This document shows, one piece after another, positions 7,157 to 15,442 of a stretch of 64,000 bases of DNA (positions are counted from its first letter, which is position 1; each line of letters opens with the position of its first letter). The notes beneath the pieces are model-generated. The model was not told the origin of the DNA and did no database searches. It saw only the letters and a program-made list of their open reading frames with translations. This DNA is from CAVWZH01 sp963765285 (GTDB lineage: Bacteria; Acidobacteriota; Terriglobia; Terriglobales; Acidobacteriaceae), in contig CAVXVR010000003.1 of the NCBI GenBank assembly GCA_963765285.1, positions 1,054,001-1,118,000 of the forward strand, written 5' to 3'. The translations under genes and the position numbers were made by a program.

Positions 7157-8965
7157 CTAAGCCGACGCGGCGGACTGGGACTCAGGCATCGGTAACGACG
7201 CCCGTACTCTTGTACCGGACTCCTTGGAGAATACCTCAAGTTTGCCGCCCAACTGGCGCATGCGCTCGTTCATGCCGCGCAAACCAACTCCCAGCGCGCC
7301 CATCCAATCCTGCCCGGACTGCTCCAGCAGGTGGGGAGAAATACCTTTTCCTTTGTCCTCGATTTCCAGGCAGGCCATATCCTCCTGGGCGAACAATCGA
7401 ATGTGCGCGGTGGGACTTCCGGAGTGACGGTGAACGTTGGTGAGACTTTCCTGAAGAACCCGGAACAAAGCCAATTCTGAGTCGCGCGGCATGCGGCCGA
7501 AGTCGGGATGGGCCTCGAAAGAGGTTTCAATACCGCTGCGCGCGCCAAATCCTTCCAGGTACCAGGGTATGGCCGATTTCAGACCCATTTCCTCCAACAA
7601 GGGGGGATAGAGAAGATAGGATACGGTCCGCACTTCCTTGATACAGTCGTCCGTCAAACGAAGGCATTGGGCCAGATCCTCCGCGGCCGTCGTGCCGTCC
7701 TGTCCGACAGTGTGGTTGAGCGAGGCCAATTTCAGTTTCAACACCGTGAGATATTGCCCCAGGCTATCGTGAAGGTCCGCTCCAATACGCCTGCGCTCTT
7801 CGTCTTGCGTGCGGAGAAGATGCAGTGACAACTGGCGCAATGACTCCTCCGAACTGTGCAGCTGCCGCTGCGCGTCGCGCCGTTCCATGACCTCTTTTTG
7901 TAGGGCCTGCTGCGCCTGCATTTGCTCCGTAACGTCCCGGGTAACCTTGGCGAAACCGAGCAATGCGCCCTGGTCATCTCTGATGGCGGTGATAATGACG
8001 TTGGCCCAGAACCTCGATCCGTCCTTCCGAATTCGCCAGCCCTCGTCTTGCAGCCGTCCCTCTCGTGCTGCCACAACCAACTCCCACGCCGGCTTGCCGC
8101 TCCGCACGTCTTCTTCTGGGTAGAAGCAGGAAAAGTGCCGGCCGATGATCTCCCGGGCCTGATATCCCTTGATGCGTTCGGCACCGATGTTCCAAGTGCT
8201 GATTATGCCCTGCGGGTCCAGCATGAAAATCGCATAGTCCCGTACGACCTCCACCAGCAAGCGGAATTGATTTTCGCTTTGCCGCGCTGCCAGCCGCTTC
8301 TCTAGCACCAGGGCCTTCTGTTGCAGTTGCGCAATGGTGCGAAAGCGTTCCTCTTCGCTGCCCAGGCCCAAATAGCTTTCGCTGGGAACAACCCCTGAGT
8401 GGTGGCCGCAGATCTTTAAAAATGGCTCGACATGGGTTTCGTTGTTGAACCCGACGATCGGGTACGCGCAAAGCAGAGAGAAAGAATGGGTTTGGGCCAG
8501 CTCATTCCAGAGTTGCTCAACCCGAATCGCGTCCTGCTGCCTTCCCCGTGCCCACAACAGCGCCACCAACTCTCCGAATACGGCAATCCGGCGCTCCTTC
8601 CCAGCGGTAGCAGTTTCGGCTTGTTTGAGAACTCTGCCGACAATTTCGTTAAAGCGGGTTTCGGAAAGCGAGCCATTTACCGTGATGCGCTCGAGCAATT
8701 CGCCTGCATCCAGGACAAGGTACCGCGCCTGTAGCTTCGCCTTAGCGGTGTCCAGGCCGCGGGCAGAGAGCCTTCTCTCCAGTTCTGCTTGATGGGCAGC
8801 GGTCGCGATCACCAGGGCAGCCTCGCCAGTGGCCAGAGCACCGCCCACAAAGCGACTCAACACGTCGAGGAAAAAATTGTCGTCCGCGTAAAACTGCACA
8901 ACGTGCTCACAGTGGGCGTAGCTTTCAGCCTCGATGGGAGCCGTTTGAACCGTCGGATCAGACAT
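7157..8965 (-). CDS. MEDS-PAS sensor histidine kinase (HisKA_3 type)
   Basis: This 602-residue soluble kinase has an N-terminal MEDS (DcmR-type sensory) domain at about 18-190 (HVVQFYADDNFFLD, then ATGEAALVIAT), a PAS domain at about 230-345 (FRLLVEVVRDYAIFMLDPQG, GYQAREIIGRHF), a short coiled coil, a HisKA_3 dimerisation domain with the phospho-acceptor His near 400 (RRRIGADLHDSLGQ), and a HATPase domain at about 490-598 (ESLTNVHRHS, DKGKGI). There is no membrane segment. MEDS domains are thought to sense small molecules; the ligand here is unknown. The downstream receiver-only gene is probably its partner. A 16-bp sequence related to the palindromes near 14.9 and 25.3 kb lies about 76 bp upstream of the start. 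Confidence 0.93.
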   Translation of the reverse strand: MSDPTVQTAPIEAESYAHCEHVVQFYADDNFFLDVLSRFVGGALATGEAALVIATAAHQAELERRLSARGLDTAKAKLQARYLVLDAGELLERITVNGSLSETRFNEIVGRVLKQAETATAGKERRIAVFGELVALLWARGRQQDAIRVEQLWNELAQTHSFSLLCAYPIVGFNNETHVEPFLKICGHHSGVVPSESYLGLGSEEERFRTIAQLQQKALVLEKRLAARQSENQFRLLVEVVRDYAIFMLDPQGIISTWNIGAERIKGYQAREIIGRHFSCFYPEEDVRSGKPAWELVVAAREGRLQDEGWRIRKDGSRFWANVIITAIRDDQGALLGFAKVTRDVTEQMQAQQALQKEVMERRDAQRQLHSSEESLRQLSLHLLRTQDEERRRIGADLHDSLGQYLTVLKLKLASLNHTVGQDGTTAAEDLAQCLRLTDDCIKEVRTVSYLLYPPLLEEMGLKSAIPWYLEGFGARSGIETSFEAHPDFGRMPRDSELALFRVLQESLTNVHRHSGSPTAHIRLFAQEDMACLEIEDKGKGISPHLLEQSGQDWMGALGVGLRGMNERMRQLGGKLEVFSKESGTRVRASLPMPESQSAASA

Positions 8966-9040
8966 GGCGCGCGTTTACTCTTTCCTAAGCACGGCGGTGT
9001 TCGACGCTAGTAGCATAGTCATCAGAAAAAATCGAGTCGA

Positions 9041-9056
9041 TAGGGTAAACCCTGTA
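9041..9056. promoter_or_regulatory. Candidate operator, 16-bp TAGGG-N6-CTGTA
   Basis: TAGGGTAAACCCTGTA lies in the upstream region of the MEDS-PAS kinase gene. It contains the inner palindrome AGGGTAAACCCT and matches the element at 14877-14892 at 12 of 16 positions. The function is inferred only. Confidence 0.35.
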
Positions 9057-9118
9057 GCGTTCAAGTGACTAGGGGCCACATTCCTCGCCAAATGCATCTT
9101 ACGGATCGGACAAACTCT

Positions 9119-9403
9119 ATGGCAGCGCGAACCAACAAGTGGGTGGCAAAGGTGAAGACAGATTCCACGCGTCCCCCGGCAGGACTATTTACCGAGGATG
9201 CCCGAACCATCGCCAAAACACTAGCGTCAAAAAAAGTGTCACCCAAGGGACCTGGTTCAGGTATGCGAATGCTCACGTACTTCATCAACCGCGCCGGCAG
9301 TGGCCTGAGCGCGGCGCGGCGCGCAGAACTCGCCAGAGCAAAACGCTTGCTCTCAAGATCCATCAAACATCAGGCCAAAGTCCGCCGAACCAGAGCCGCC
9401 TAG
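9119..9403 (+). CDS. DUF3175 family small basic protein
   Basis: This 94-residue protein matches the DUF3175 pattern: KWVAKVKTDSTRPPAGLFT, then ARTIAKTLASKKVSPKG and MRMLTYFINRAG, ending in a basic Ala/Arg-rich tail. The function is unknown; such proteins are common in stress-gene neighbourhoods. The start at 9119 was chosen because the family signature begins directly after it. It is transcribed away from the kinase gene. Confidence 0.85.
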   Translation: MAARTNKWVAKVKTDSTRPPAGLFTEDARTIAKTLASKKVSPKGPGSGMRMLTYFINRAGSGLSAARRAELARAKRLLSRSIKHQAKVRRTRAA

Positions 9404-9452
9404 CCGATAACTAAGCCAAAAGCAAATATAAGAACTGGATGGGAATGGTGCA

Positions 9453-9479
9453 GGTGGGAGAGCTGAATTTTCTCCCACC
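9453..9479. terminator. Hairpin, possible terminator
   Basis: GGTGGGAGA (9453-9461) and TCTCCCACC (9471-9479) form a perfect 9-bp stem with a 9-nt loop, 50 bp after the DUF3175 stop. No T run follows on the plus strand, so termination is not certain. Confidence 0.45.
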
Positions 9480-9532
9480 CTGGTTCCGAGGGCGGAGCCT
9501 CGGGATTTGCCGGAAGGCAAATAACCCGGCTC

Positions 9533-9569
9533 AGAAAAGGGAGCAAGGCCGCTGGCTCATCCCTTTTCT
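9533..9569 (-). terminator. Hairpin overlapping the end of the CsbD gene
   Basis: AGAAAAGGGA (9533-9542) and TCCCTTTTCT (9560-9569) are perfect inverted repeats that include the last codons of the CsbD-family gene. On the minus strand the distal arm ends in CCCTTTTCT, which suits a terminator. Confidence 0.5.
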
Positions 9570-9817
9570 TCGTCGTCTTCTTGTTCGTCACTCTCCAGCG
9601 AGTCACCGCCCTGACGGCTCGCTTTCTGGGTTGTGGCCTTGTCCGCCGCATTTTTGCCGGCGTCCTTCACTTTGCCCCAGGCGTTTTGTACCTTGCCCTC
9701 CACCTGTTTTATCGTCCCATGCGCCTGTTTTTCTGGGTCTCCGGTCCACTCACCGGCTTGGCGCTCGATGCGTCCGCCAACATCTTTCAGTTTGCCTGCA
9801 ACACGATCTTTGTTCAT
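9557..9817 (-). CDS. CsbD family stress protein
   Basis: This 86-residue protein starts with the CsbD signature MNKDRVAGKLKDVGGRI and continues with a second motif, IKQVEGKVQNAWGKVKDAGK. CsbD proteins are small hydrophilic general-stress proteins of unknown molecular action. The C-terminus is strongly acidic (ESDEQEDDEEKG). The start has GGAGGAGA upstream. It is followed by an inverted repeat that probably ends transcription; the zinc-finger gene lies 44 bp upstream on the same strand. Confidence 0.92.
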   Translation of the reverse strand: MNKDRVAGKLKDVGGRIERQAGEWTGDPEKQAHGTIKQVEGKVQNAWGKVKDAGKNAADKATTQKASRQGGDSLESDEQEDDEEKG

Positions 9818-9861
9818 TACGGTCTCCTCCTGGATTGGTGCGTGTTTGTGAATGAGTTTGG

Positions 9862-10062
9862 CTACGCGATCTTTTCCTGTTCCCGGTCCACGTAATTGGG
9901 ATCGATTCGATCCGGACCTTGGTTCGGGCGAGGATCGGATCTATGGTCGTTGCTCTCCTGCCGGGCATGCGCCGTTTCCTCATGCTGTTGAAGTTCAAGA
10001 TCTGAGTTGAATGTCTGATTGCAAACGCTGCAGGTAGATTGATCCCTATAACTCTGCGTCAT
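9862..10062 (-). CDS. Small protein with a single C2H2-type zinc finger
   Basis: The 66-residue product contains CSVCNQTF, then a Leu and HEETAH, which is a C-x2-C-x12-H-x4-H arrangement with the Phe and Leu of a classical zinc finger. The remainder is polar and rich in Arg, Asp and Pro. Start 10062 has GAGGAGA about 5 nt upstream. Single-finger proteins occur in some bacteria and may bind nucleic acid or protein; the role here is unknown. It lies just upstream of the CsbD gene in the same orientation. Confidence 0.8.
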   Translation of the reverse strand: MTQSYRDQSTCSVCNQTFNSDLELQQHEETAHARQESNDHRSDPRPNQGPDRIDPNYVDREQEKIA

Positions 10063-10241
10063 GAACATCTCCTCGATTTGTCTGTTTTTGAATGCTGGCT
10101 GCATTCACGTTGTTGGACGCAGCGGCCAGCACTCATGCGAGAGAGTAATGCATGCTCGCTACACGCAACATCCCAGAGGAGCTGTAAATTCTGGCCAATC
10201 TTGCCGTATGCAGCGGCGGTCCCTAAAAGGCAATGGATGTC

Positions 10242-10415
10242 CTAAACGCTGCTGCCTCGCCGGGTCAGGTGGCCGGCCAGTGAAACCACAAACAGTACGA
10301 GAAAAATCACAAACAAGAGCTTTGCAATTCCGCTGGCGGCCACCGCTACGCCGGTAAAGCCAAAGATCGCAGCTATTAATGCCACTACGAAGAACATGAT
10401 CGCCCAGTAAAGCAT
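10242..10415 (-). CDS. DUF1328 family small membrane protein
   Basis: This 57-residue frame starts MLYWAIMFFVVALIAAIFGF and continues with GVAVAASGIAKLLFVIFLVL, the two-helix pattern with central Gly/Ala turn typical of DUF1328 (YtjA-like) membrane proteins. A GGAGGG sequence precedes the ATG. The function is unknown; members are widespread and often stress-linked. Confidence 0.88.
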   Translation of the reverse strand: MLYWAIMFFVVALIAAIFGFTGVAVAASGIAKLLFVIFLVLFVVSLAGHLTRRGSSV

Positions 10416-10524
10416 GATGTTCCCTCCAATCTAGATTCTGCAATCTCTAACAATAAAGATGGATTGCGCCGAAACGAATCGGGGGCAATCTGTAATTCGA
10501 AATACCACCTCCTGTAGGCTGCCC

Positions 10525-10818
10525 CTACGGAGCGATTGGCTTGGATTGGTTCTTGACGGGTGATTGCTGGGAGTCTGGGTCGCTCTTTGGTGTCGTCGCC
10601 TCGGGATCCGCTTCTACCGTGACCTCAATCTGGGCGCCCCGTTTGAGTCGCACTTCGTCACCGTTCTCCTTAACCAAAGTGTTGTCGATGCGGATCTCCC
10701 GATACAGATCGTCAGCTCCTTCGACCGCAATCTGGGCCTTCTCGGGTTCACTCGGATCCGGAGACTGGATAATCTTTTCCACCGTAGCAGGCAAGGTAGC
10801 ACTAGCTTTTTCGTTCAT
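10525..10818 (-). CDS. Hypothetical protein with a beta-strand-rich core
   Basis: I do not recognise this 97-residue protein. The middle (residues about 20-70) reads as several beta strands, including YREIRIDNTLVKENGDEVRL and AQIEVTVEADP, followed by a disordered Pro/Ser/Lys tail. The strand pattern suggests a small beta barrel. There is no signal peptide. The ATG has AAAGGAG upstream, which supports coding. Confidence 0.6.
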   Translation of the reverse strand: MNEKASATLPATVEKIIQSPDPSEPEKAQIAVEGADDLYREIRIDNTLVKENGDEVRLKRGAQIEVTVEADPEATTPKSDPDSQQSPVKNQSKPIAP

Positions 10819-10984
10819 GGATGACTCCTTTATCCCGGCAATCGAACCAGGTCAGGGCACGGATTTCAATCCACTATGATGCGGTTTACTACATCATTGG
10901 AAGTACGTCATTGAAACGTGGATGCCGAGGTTGCGCACACCCAGCCAACCACGTTTCATGACGAAAAGACAAAGTTGGGCCAAA

Positions 10985-12145
10985 CTATTTTGGAGGCCGG
11001 CCGCGGTTTACCGGCTGTTGCCGGGTCTGCAATTTCTGCTGCTGCGCGGCATGCCTTTGTTCCAATTGCTGGGTCTGTTGCTGGTGTTTCTGCTCCACCT
11101 GCTGCTGTCTTGCCTCGTTAGCTTTCTGCTGCGCCAGCCGCTGGTGGTCCTGGTCCTGTTTCTGCTGGAGTTTCTGCCGCTCCTGGTCCTGCTTCGCAAA
11201 CAGTTTGTCTTGCTGTTTCTGATATTTCTGGTCAACCTTCGGATTTCCAGTATTCGGAGCGGAAGGCCGTGTCGCTGGCGGAAGATCTCTGGCGTGAACC
11301 GCATTGGGCGGCCGCGGAACATTGTTGTTATTAGTCTCCGGATGAGCCGCCGCAGCTGTATTGTTCGGCGCGGGTGCAGACCCCGGGCGATTGGCTGGAG
11401 GCCGGTACGGTGCCCCAGCTTCTTTAGCTTTCACTACACCGTGGCCGCTGAAGGCTCCCGGTCGGGGCGTCGCGGCGACCGGTGGCTTGCCATGGTTTAC
11501 CGAAGCCCGCAGCTTTGGATTGTTGCGAGCCGCTTGCATGTGTTGCGTCTGGGCAGGAACGGGCGGGACATGTCTCTCGCGAGCCGCTGCTTCCTCTTGC
11601 GGGGTCGGACGGCGGTCGATTCCACCATTGCCGCCGTTATAACTGACCCGATTCACCGTGGTGTTGTTGATGACGGTGGTGTTGTACACATTGTGGATCC
11701 GAGTGACATTGACGTTGGTTACCGAGCGGTTATAAAAGAAATGTCCGTTGTCCCAGCGTCCTCCGGCGTAACCCTCGCCGAAATAACCGAAGCCGTAATT
11801 AATTCCACCGTAAAAACCGACCTGCGGGCCCCAATAGCCTTCATGGAAAATAAATCTGTCGCTTTCCCAACCCCAATAGCCGGGCGTCCAGAGGAAACCA
11901 ACTTCCGGAGCCAAAATCCAGGTGCCCGGCACCCAGTAGTAGTCGTTGTTGTCATAGTCGTAAGCCCAGTAGCCAGGGGTCCAGAGGTAGCCGTCCCCGG
12001 GACAGACTGGCTGCACATACACGGGAAGTGCCGGAGGGGCGATGGTGATCGCAATGCCAACTTGGGCGAATGCGGCATGCCCTGCAGCCAACAACACGAG
12101 AGTACACAACACCCGGCGAATCGACAGCAGGTTAGGTAGGGTCAT
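10985..12145 (-). CDS. YXWGXW-repeat secreted protein with Gln-rich coiled-coil tail
   Basis: The 386-residue protein has a signal peptide ending near AAFAQ. Residues about 30-125 carry repeated aromatic motifs (YLWTPGYW, YYWVPGTW, FLWTPGYWGW, FHEGYWGP), the YXWGXW/WxPGxW repeat. A polar linker with Asn/Thr and Pro/Ala runs follows, and the last 95 residues are a Gln/Lys-rich coiled coil (QQKQDQDHQRL and similar). It is probably an envelope or surface protein; the molecular role is not known. The long open frame on the opposite strand here is an antisense shadow. Confidence 0.88.
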   Translation of the reverse strand: MTLPNLLSIRRVLCTLVLLAAGHAAFAQVGIAITIAPPALPVYVQPVCPGDGYLWTPGYWAYDYDNNDYYWVPGTWILAPEVGFLWTPGYWGWESDRFIFHEGYWGPQVGFYGGINYGFGYFGEGYAGGRWDNGHFFYNRSVTNVNVTRIHNVYNTTVINNTTVNRVSYNGGNGGIDRRPTPQEEAAARERHVPPVPAQTQHMQAARNNPKLRASVNHGKPPVAATPRPGAFSGHGVVKAKEAGAPYRPPANRPGSAPAPNNTAAAAHPETNNNNVPRPPNAVHARDLPPATRPSAPNTGNPKVDQKYQKQQDKLFAKQDQERQKLQQKQDQDHQRLAQQKANEARQQQVEQKHQQQTQQLEQRHAAQQQKLQTRQQPVNRGRPPK

Positions 12146-12321
12146 TCTGCCTCTGCCTCAGGCTCCTTCGCTTCCCCGGTACTGCTAAGCCTCTGCGGGT
12201 TACGTGGAGCCTGTGGCGCTTGATTCCTGTGTCCTCGGTATCATGCTGAGCCCCCGCTCTCACGACAGAGCATTGTTATTTCTGCGCGAGAGCTGAGACT
12301 CAGATTGCTTCAGAATTACGC

Positions 12322-12882
12322 TTAGGCAACATGGCGCGGCGATGGTCGATCAGCCTTGCCTTGATCCGAGCTGGCTTCCGCTGTGGAAGAAATATCCTGG
12401 GCACCCGTGCGCTGCAGGATTTCCTTAGCGCTCCTGGTTAAGTCCGGGGTCTCGGTGTGAACCGAGAGCAGAATGCCGCCATTCTTCACCTGACCCTCAT
12501 AGCGCCTGGCTTCATACTCGGGAATCCCCATTCCTATAAGGGCTCCTGCGATTCCGCCGACCGCTCCGCCCACACCTACGCCGGCAAGAGCCGCCATAAT
12601 GGGGCCGGCTGCGATGAAAGGGCCGACGCCCGGAATCGCCAGGGCACCGATACCGACCAGCCATCCCAGCGCCCCGCCCACCACCGCGCCAGTGCCGGCG
12701 CCCGCGGTCGCGCCTTCCGGCGCTTTGGTACCTTTTTCGTGGGCAAAATCTCGCGATCCGGCGCTTTGCGGGAAAAGCACGGAAATCTCTTTATTGCTAA
12801 AGTCCGCTGCTCTCAACTCATCCACGCCTATTTCGACCGCCGTATAGCTCGGATAAATGCCGAAAACTGCCGTGTCAGACAT
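12322..12882 (-). CDS. YflT-like general stress protein with glycine-zipper core
   Basis: The 186-residue protein starts with an N-terminal fold like general stress protein YflT/17M: AVFGIYPSYTAVEIGVDELR and FSNKEISVLFP. A central Gly/Ala-rich hydrophobic segment (about 60-120) has glycine-zipper spacing. The C-terminal part ends with GGILLSVHTE and AKEILQRTGAQDI, which resembles the last strand-helix of the same fold. Such proteins may associate with membranes under stress. The ATG has AAGGAG upstream. The BON gene at 12918-13313 precedes it by 35 bp on the same strand. Confidence 0.8.
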   Translation of the reverse strand: MSDTAVFGIYPSYTAVEIGVDELRAADFSNKEISVLFPQSAGSRDFAHEKGTKAPEGATAGAGTGAVVGGALGWLVGIGALAIPGVGPFIAAGPIMAALAGVGVGGAVGGIAGALIGMGIPEYEARRYEGQVKNGGILLSVHTETPDLTRSAKEILQRTGAQDISSTAEASSDQGKADRPSPRHVA

Positions 12883-12917
12883 TGCGAATTCTCCTTAAGG
12901 TTGCTTCTGGTTTGTGC

Positions 12918-13313
12918 TTAGTTCGTTGGTTTGATGTCCAGTTCGCTGGTCACCTTGTTTTCGCCCGCGATTTCAGCGGCCTTCGCCTCTACTGCGCGCT
13001 TTTCGTCCTCTGAACGGACCGGGCCCTTCAACGTGACCTGACCGTTCTGGGTAATGATCTTCACGTTATGGGCGTAGGTGGAGAGCGACTTGTCTTTCAC
13101 GATGGCCCGCCGAATCTGCTGAGTGAGGTCACGGTCTGAACGATTGTTCTTCTGCTGATCAGCTGTGGGTTGGTTGGCACTGCGGTCCCGCTGATTTACG
13201 CTGCTGTTGTCGGGGGCGTCCTGGCCGGCCGCCTGTTGAGCGGTTAGCAGCATTCCTGGCAGCAACAACCCGCCAAGCAGTGCGACACTTCTTAGACTTC
13301 TTCGAAGATTCAT
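12918..13313 (-). CDS. BON-domain periplasmic protein
   Basis: The 131-residue protein has a signal peptide (basic MNLRRSLRS, hydrophobic core, cleavage after about AAGQ). A polar spacer follows, then one BON domain at about 60-128 (LTQQIRRAIVKDKSLS, VKIITQNGQVTLKGPVRSE, ANKVTSELDI-like end). Start 13313 was chosen because GAGGAG lies upstream and the signal peptide starts there. It likely contributes to envelope stress tolerance and may be co-transcribed with the YflT-like gene. Confidence 0.88.
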   Translation of the reverse strand: MNLRRSLRSVALLGGLLLPGMLLTAQQAAGQDAPDNSSVNQRDRSANQPTADQQKNNRSDRDLTQQIRRAIVKDKSLSTYAHNVKIITQNGQVTLKGPVRSEDEKRAVEAKAAEIAGENKVTSELDIKPTN

Positions 13314-13464
13314 CGGGAAAGCTCCTCGCAACTTCATGTTCCTTGCAAACCTTAACGTCATTGCAAATCCTTTGCCCATCCGGTTTGCGCCTTAGATCAG
13401 TTACGCAATGCCTGTACGCACGACCATTGGAAAGCGCGACCATCGCTCTCGAGCGCGCCGTCCG

Positions 13465-13596
13465 TTATTGCATTGCCCCGGTTTGCATGATCGTCATCAC
13501 GATGGTAATCACTAGGGCGGCAACGATCACGGCACCGCTGCCCAGTAACAGAATCTCGCTCAGCAGGTCCGATTTCATTAGGTCCTCTCTGCGCAT
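13465..13596 (-). CDS. Tiny single-pass membrane protein
   Basis: This 43-residue frame has an excellent ribosome-binding site (AAGGAGG, 5 nt before the ATG) and encodes a polar start followed by one hydrophobic helix (LLLGSGAVIVAALVITIVM). I know no family for it. The strong translation signal and clean membrane helix argue for a real gene. Confidence 0.65.
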   Translation of the reverse strand: MRREDLMKSDLLSEILLLGSGAVIVAALVITIVMTIMQTGAMQ

Positions 13597-13697
13597 GTTT
13601 CCTCCTTGCACCCCAGTGCGGTATTGCCGCTGCTTAGAGGCGGAAAGCTTACGGAAGGAAACCCGAATACGAATTGCGGGATGCAGGGATACGGAAT

Positions 13698-14123
13698 TTA
13701 TCGTAGTCCGGCCCCGTGGTGAACGTGTCCGCCGTAAAGATCGAGGTTCGGCGATGGCGGGAACTCGTGGGTGGATTGTTGTCCGCTGGCGCGGGCCAGC
13801 AAAGCCATCATTTGGTCGAGCGTAAGAATGTCGGACTCGCGAATCGAACTGAATTCATTCAGCCTCTCTCGAACAGAAGAACGAGGATTGAACAGCTTGA
13901 ATTGAATATCGTGATCGTGGGCCCATCGCTGCAAGAACACCAGCATTCCCAGGCCGCCGCCCTCAATAACGGAGACTTCCGAGAGATCAAGCACGATCGT
14001 TCGGGCTTGGCTTTGCGAGTTGACTGCGTCGCGTAATTTGAATGCGGCCTCGCTGCGCACGATGCGCCCGTCACACTCGATGACTGCCAGCTCCCCGATA
14101 TTCTCAATATGCAGCGTGAGCAT
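13698..14123 (-). CDS. STAS-domain protein, anti-sigma-factor antagonist-like
   Basis: The 141-residue protein has a STAS fold at about 1-105: LHIENIGELAVIECDGRIV, RTIVLDLSEVSVIEGGGLGM and FKLFNPRSSVRERL. SpoIIAA-type members act in partner-switching with an anti-sigma kinase, which phosphorylates a Ser in the D-S-S-G-L loop. Here that loop reads E-G-G-G-L, with no Ser or Thr, so classical phospho-switching is unlikely. The ATG at 14123 was preferred over a TTG four codons upstream because GGAGG lies at proper distance. No anti-sigma kinase gene is adjacent. Confidence 0.85.
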   Translation of the reverse strand: MLTLHIENIGELAVIECDGRIVRSEAAFKLRDAVNSQSQARTIVLDLSEVSVIEGGGLGMLVFLQRWAHDHDIQFKLFNPRSSVRERLNEFSSIRESDILTLDQMMALLARASGQQSTHEFPPSPNLDLYGGHVHHGAGLR

Positions 14124-14281
14124 CTTGTCCTCCAAGCCCTAAGACTTCCGAAAGCACGAACCGTGCCATTGCTGTCAGGCGTGCATTATGTTCGCGATAG
14201 GCATTTGCACTGCCGGGGCATTGAGACTTTCCGGCGAGTGTCGGGAAAATTCGGGATAGAGCGAATCCTGTATCGCCCAAC

Positions 14282-14431
14282 TTAGCCGCGCTTGAAATAC
14301 TGAATGGCCCGTTCATGGCTCTCCGCGGCTTTCCTGGTGGCGAATGTCCCCAGATTGCGGCGCCGGCCGGTCTTGGGATTCTTGCTCCGGGAATAGATGC
14401 GATATTGACCGGATTTCAACTTGCGAATCAT
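14282..14431 (-). CDS. Small basic protein with an integrase-like N-terminal pattern
   Basis: This 49-residue product starts MIRKLKSGQYRIYSRSKNPK and continues GRRRNLGTFATRKAAESHER. The pattern 'G.YR.YS.....TG.RRNLGTF.T..AA..HE' is a conserved small-protein family that I have seen in soil bacteria; it resembles the AP2/Arm-type strand segment of integrases. Its function is unknown, and nucleic-acid binding is an inference. No other integrase parts are nearby. Confidence 0.7.
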   Translation of the reverse strand: MIRKLKSGQYRIYSRSKNPKTGRRRNLGTFATRKAAESHERAIQYFKRG

Positions 14432-14979
14432 GGCGCCTCAACTTTGGTTTACTGCTGCAAAATCCAGCTGTACCGTAACGCAGCGCCGGCGGACTGGTCC
14501 ATCGGCGCAAACCATTAGCCTTGCGGTTCTCGCCGTGTACTTCGTCTACTGGAACGAGCAACCAAAGGCTAAGGCCCAAGTTCGATTTACGTATGCCTTG
14601 TGAGCACCTATCCAGATGAGCCGGATCTCGTCCCCCTTCATATTTGAGCTTTCCGCACAGTGGGACCCCAAAGCGGTTCCACAGTTCCCACAGCATTCGC
14701 ACACTTTTATGGCTCAGCCCTACAGCGAAGACCTGATAGACAGGGGTCCGCGGTTAGAGGCAAAACTATGCAGGATTGCGAAACCGATTGAAACTGGCAG
14801 GCGCGGATCGATACCCAAAGAAATAGCTTATGCCCACGCTAAATGGTTTCGGCACCAGTATCTTAGAGAGGCGAAATACAGCAAACCCTGTATGTGGCAC
14901 TAGTCGCCTGTGGTCTAGAATGTGAGCACGACGTTCGCGGAATTTGTCGATCCCGTTTCTTTTTGCTTTTCAGAGTGTT
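14432..14979. other. Intergenic region without a supported gene
   Basis: About 550 bp between divergent genes. Open frames occur on both strands, but none shows a family pattern, good start site or biased composition. The only structured element I see is the palindrome at 14877-14892. Confidence 0.5.
14877..14892. promoter_or_regulatory. Candidate operator, palindrome TACAG-N6-CTGTA
   Basis: TACAGCAAACCCTGTA lies 88 bp upstream of the receiver gene at 14980. Five-base arms are perfectly inverted. It shares 14 of 16 bases with the palindrome at 25309-25324 upstream of the giant kinase. Confidence 0.4.
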
Positions 14980-15390
14980 ATGACGGTTCGCATTTTGGTG
15001 GTGGACGATCATCCCGTGGTGAGGCATGGGCTAAAAACTCTCCTTAAGGAACAGGAAGGTTGGGAGGTGATCGCAGAAGCTGCGGACGGCATAGAGGCAG
15101 TGGAGATGGCCGACCGGTTGAACCCGGACGTAGTGGTGCTCGACGTCAGCATGCCGAGAATGCACGGGCTGGATGCATGCCGTCTGATTCGCCAGAATGT
15201 CCCGAGCTGCGAAATACTCATCATGACGCAGCACGATTCACCGCAGATGATGCGAGAGGCGCTGCGCTGTGGCGCCAAAGGGTATGTGGTCAAGTCGAAT
15301 GCGCCGCGAGATTTATTGGCCGCGGTGGACGCGGTGAGTCAGCACAGAAATTTTGTCACGCAAAACGTGGACGGTCCGGACGTCAGCTGA
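14980..15390 (+). CDS. Receiver-only response regulator
   Basis: The 136-residue protein is one NarL-like receiver domain: acidic pair at 9-10, phospho-acceptor Asp55 in VVVLDVSMPRMHG, and Lys in YVVKSN. There is no output domain. The start at 14980 was chosen because the receiver begins there; the frame is open for 12 codons above. The next gene, 53 bp downstream, is a full NarL-type regulator with a very similar receiver, so the pair probably arose by duplication with loss of the DNA-binding domain. Confidence 0.92.
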   Translation: MTVRILVVDDHPVVRHGLKTLLKEQEGWEVIAEAADGIEAVEMADRLNPDVVVLDVSMPRMHGLDACRLIRQNVPSCEILIMTQHDSPQMMREALRCGAKGYVVKSNAPRDLLAAVDAVSQHRNFVTQNVDGPDVS

Positions 15391-15442
15391 GACCGCCACT
15401 TCGACCAGGTTTCGAATCCAGATTCTGAATGGAGGCACGCGA

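Noticed and set aside
10922..12139. A 405-codon plus-strand frame opposite the YXWGXW protein
   Set aside because: It arises from the skewed codon use of the Gln/Pro-rich gene on the other strand; it is Leu/Arg-rich without a start site.
14313..14702. A 129-codon minus-strand frame overlapping the small basic protein
   Set aside because: The 49-codon frame in the other register carries a recognisable conserved pattern; the longer frame does not.
14616..14903. A 95-codon plus-strand frame before the receiver gene
   Set aside because: No ribosome-binding site, no family pattern, and it overlaps the operator candidate.
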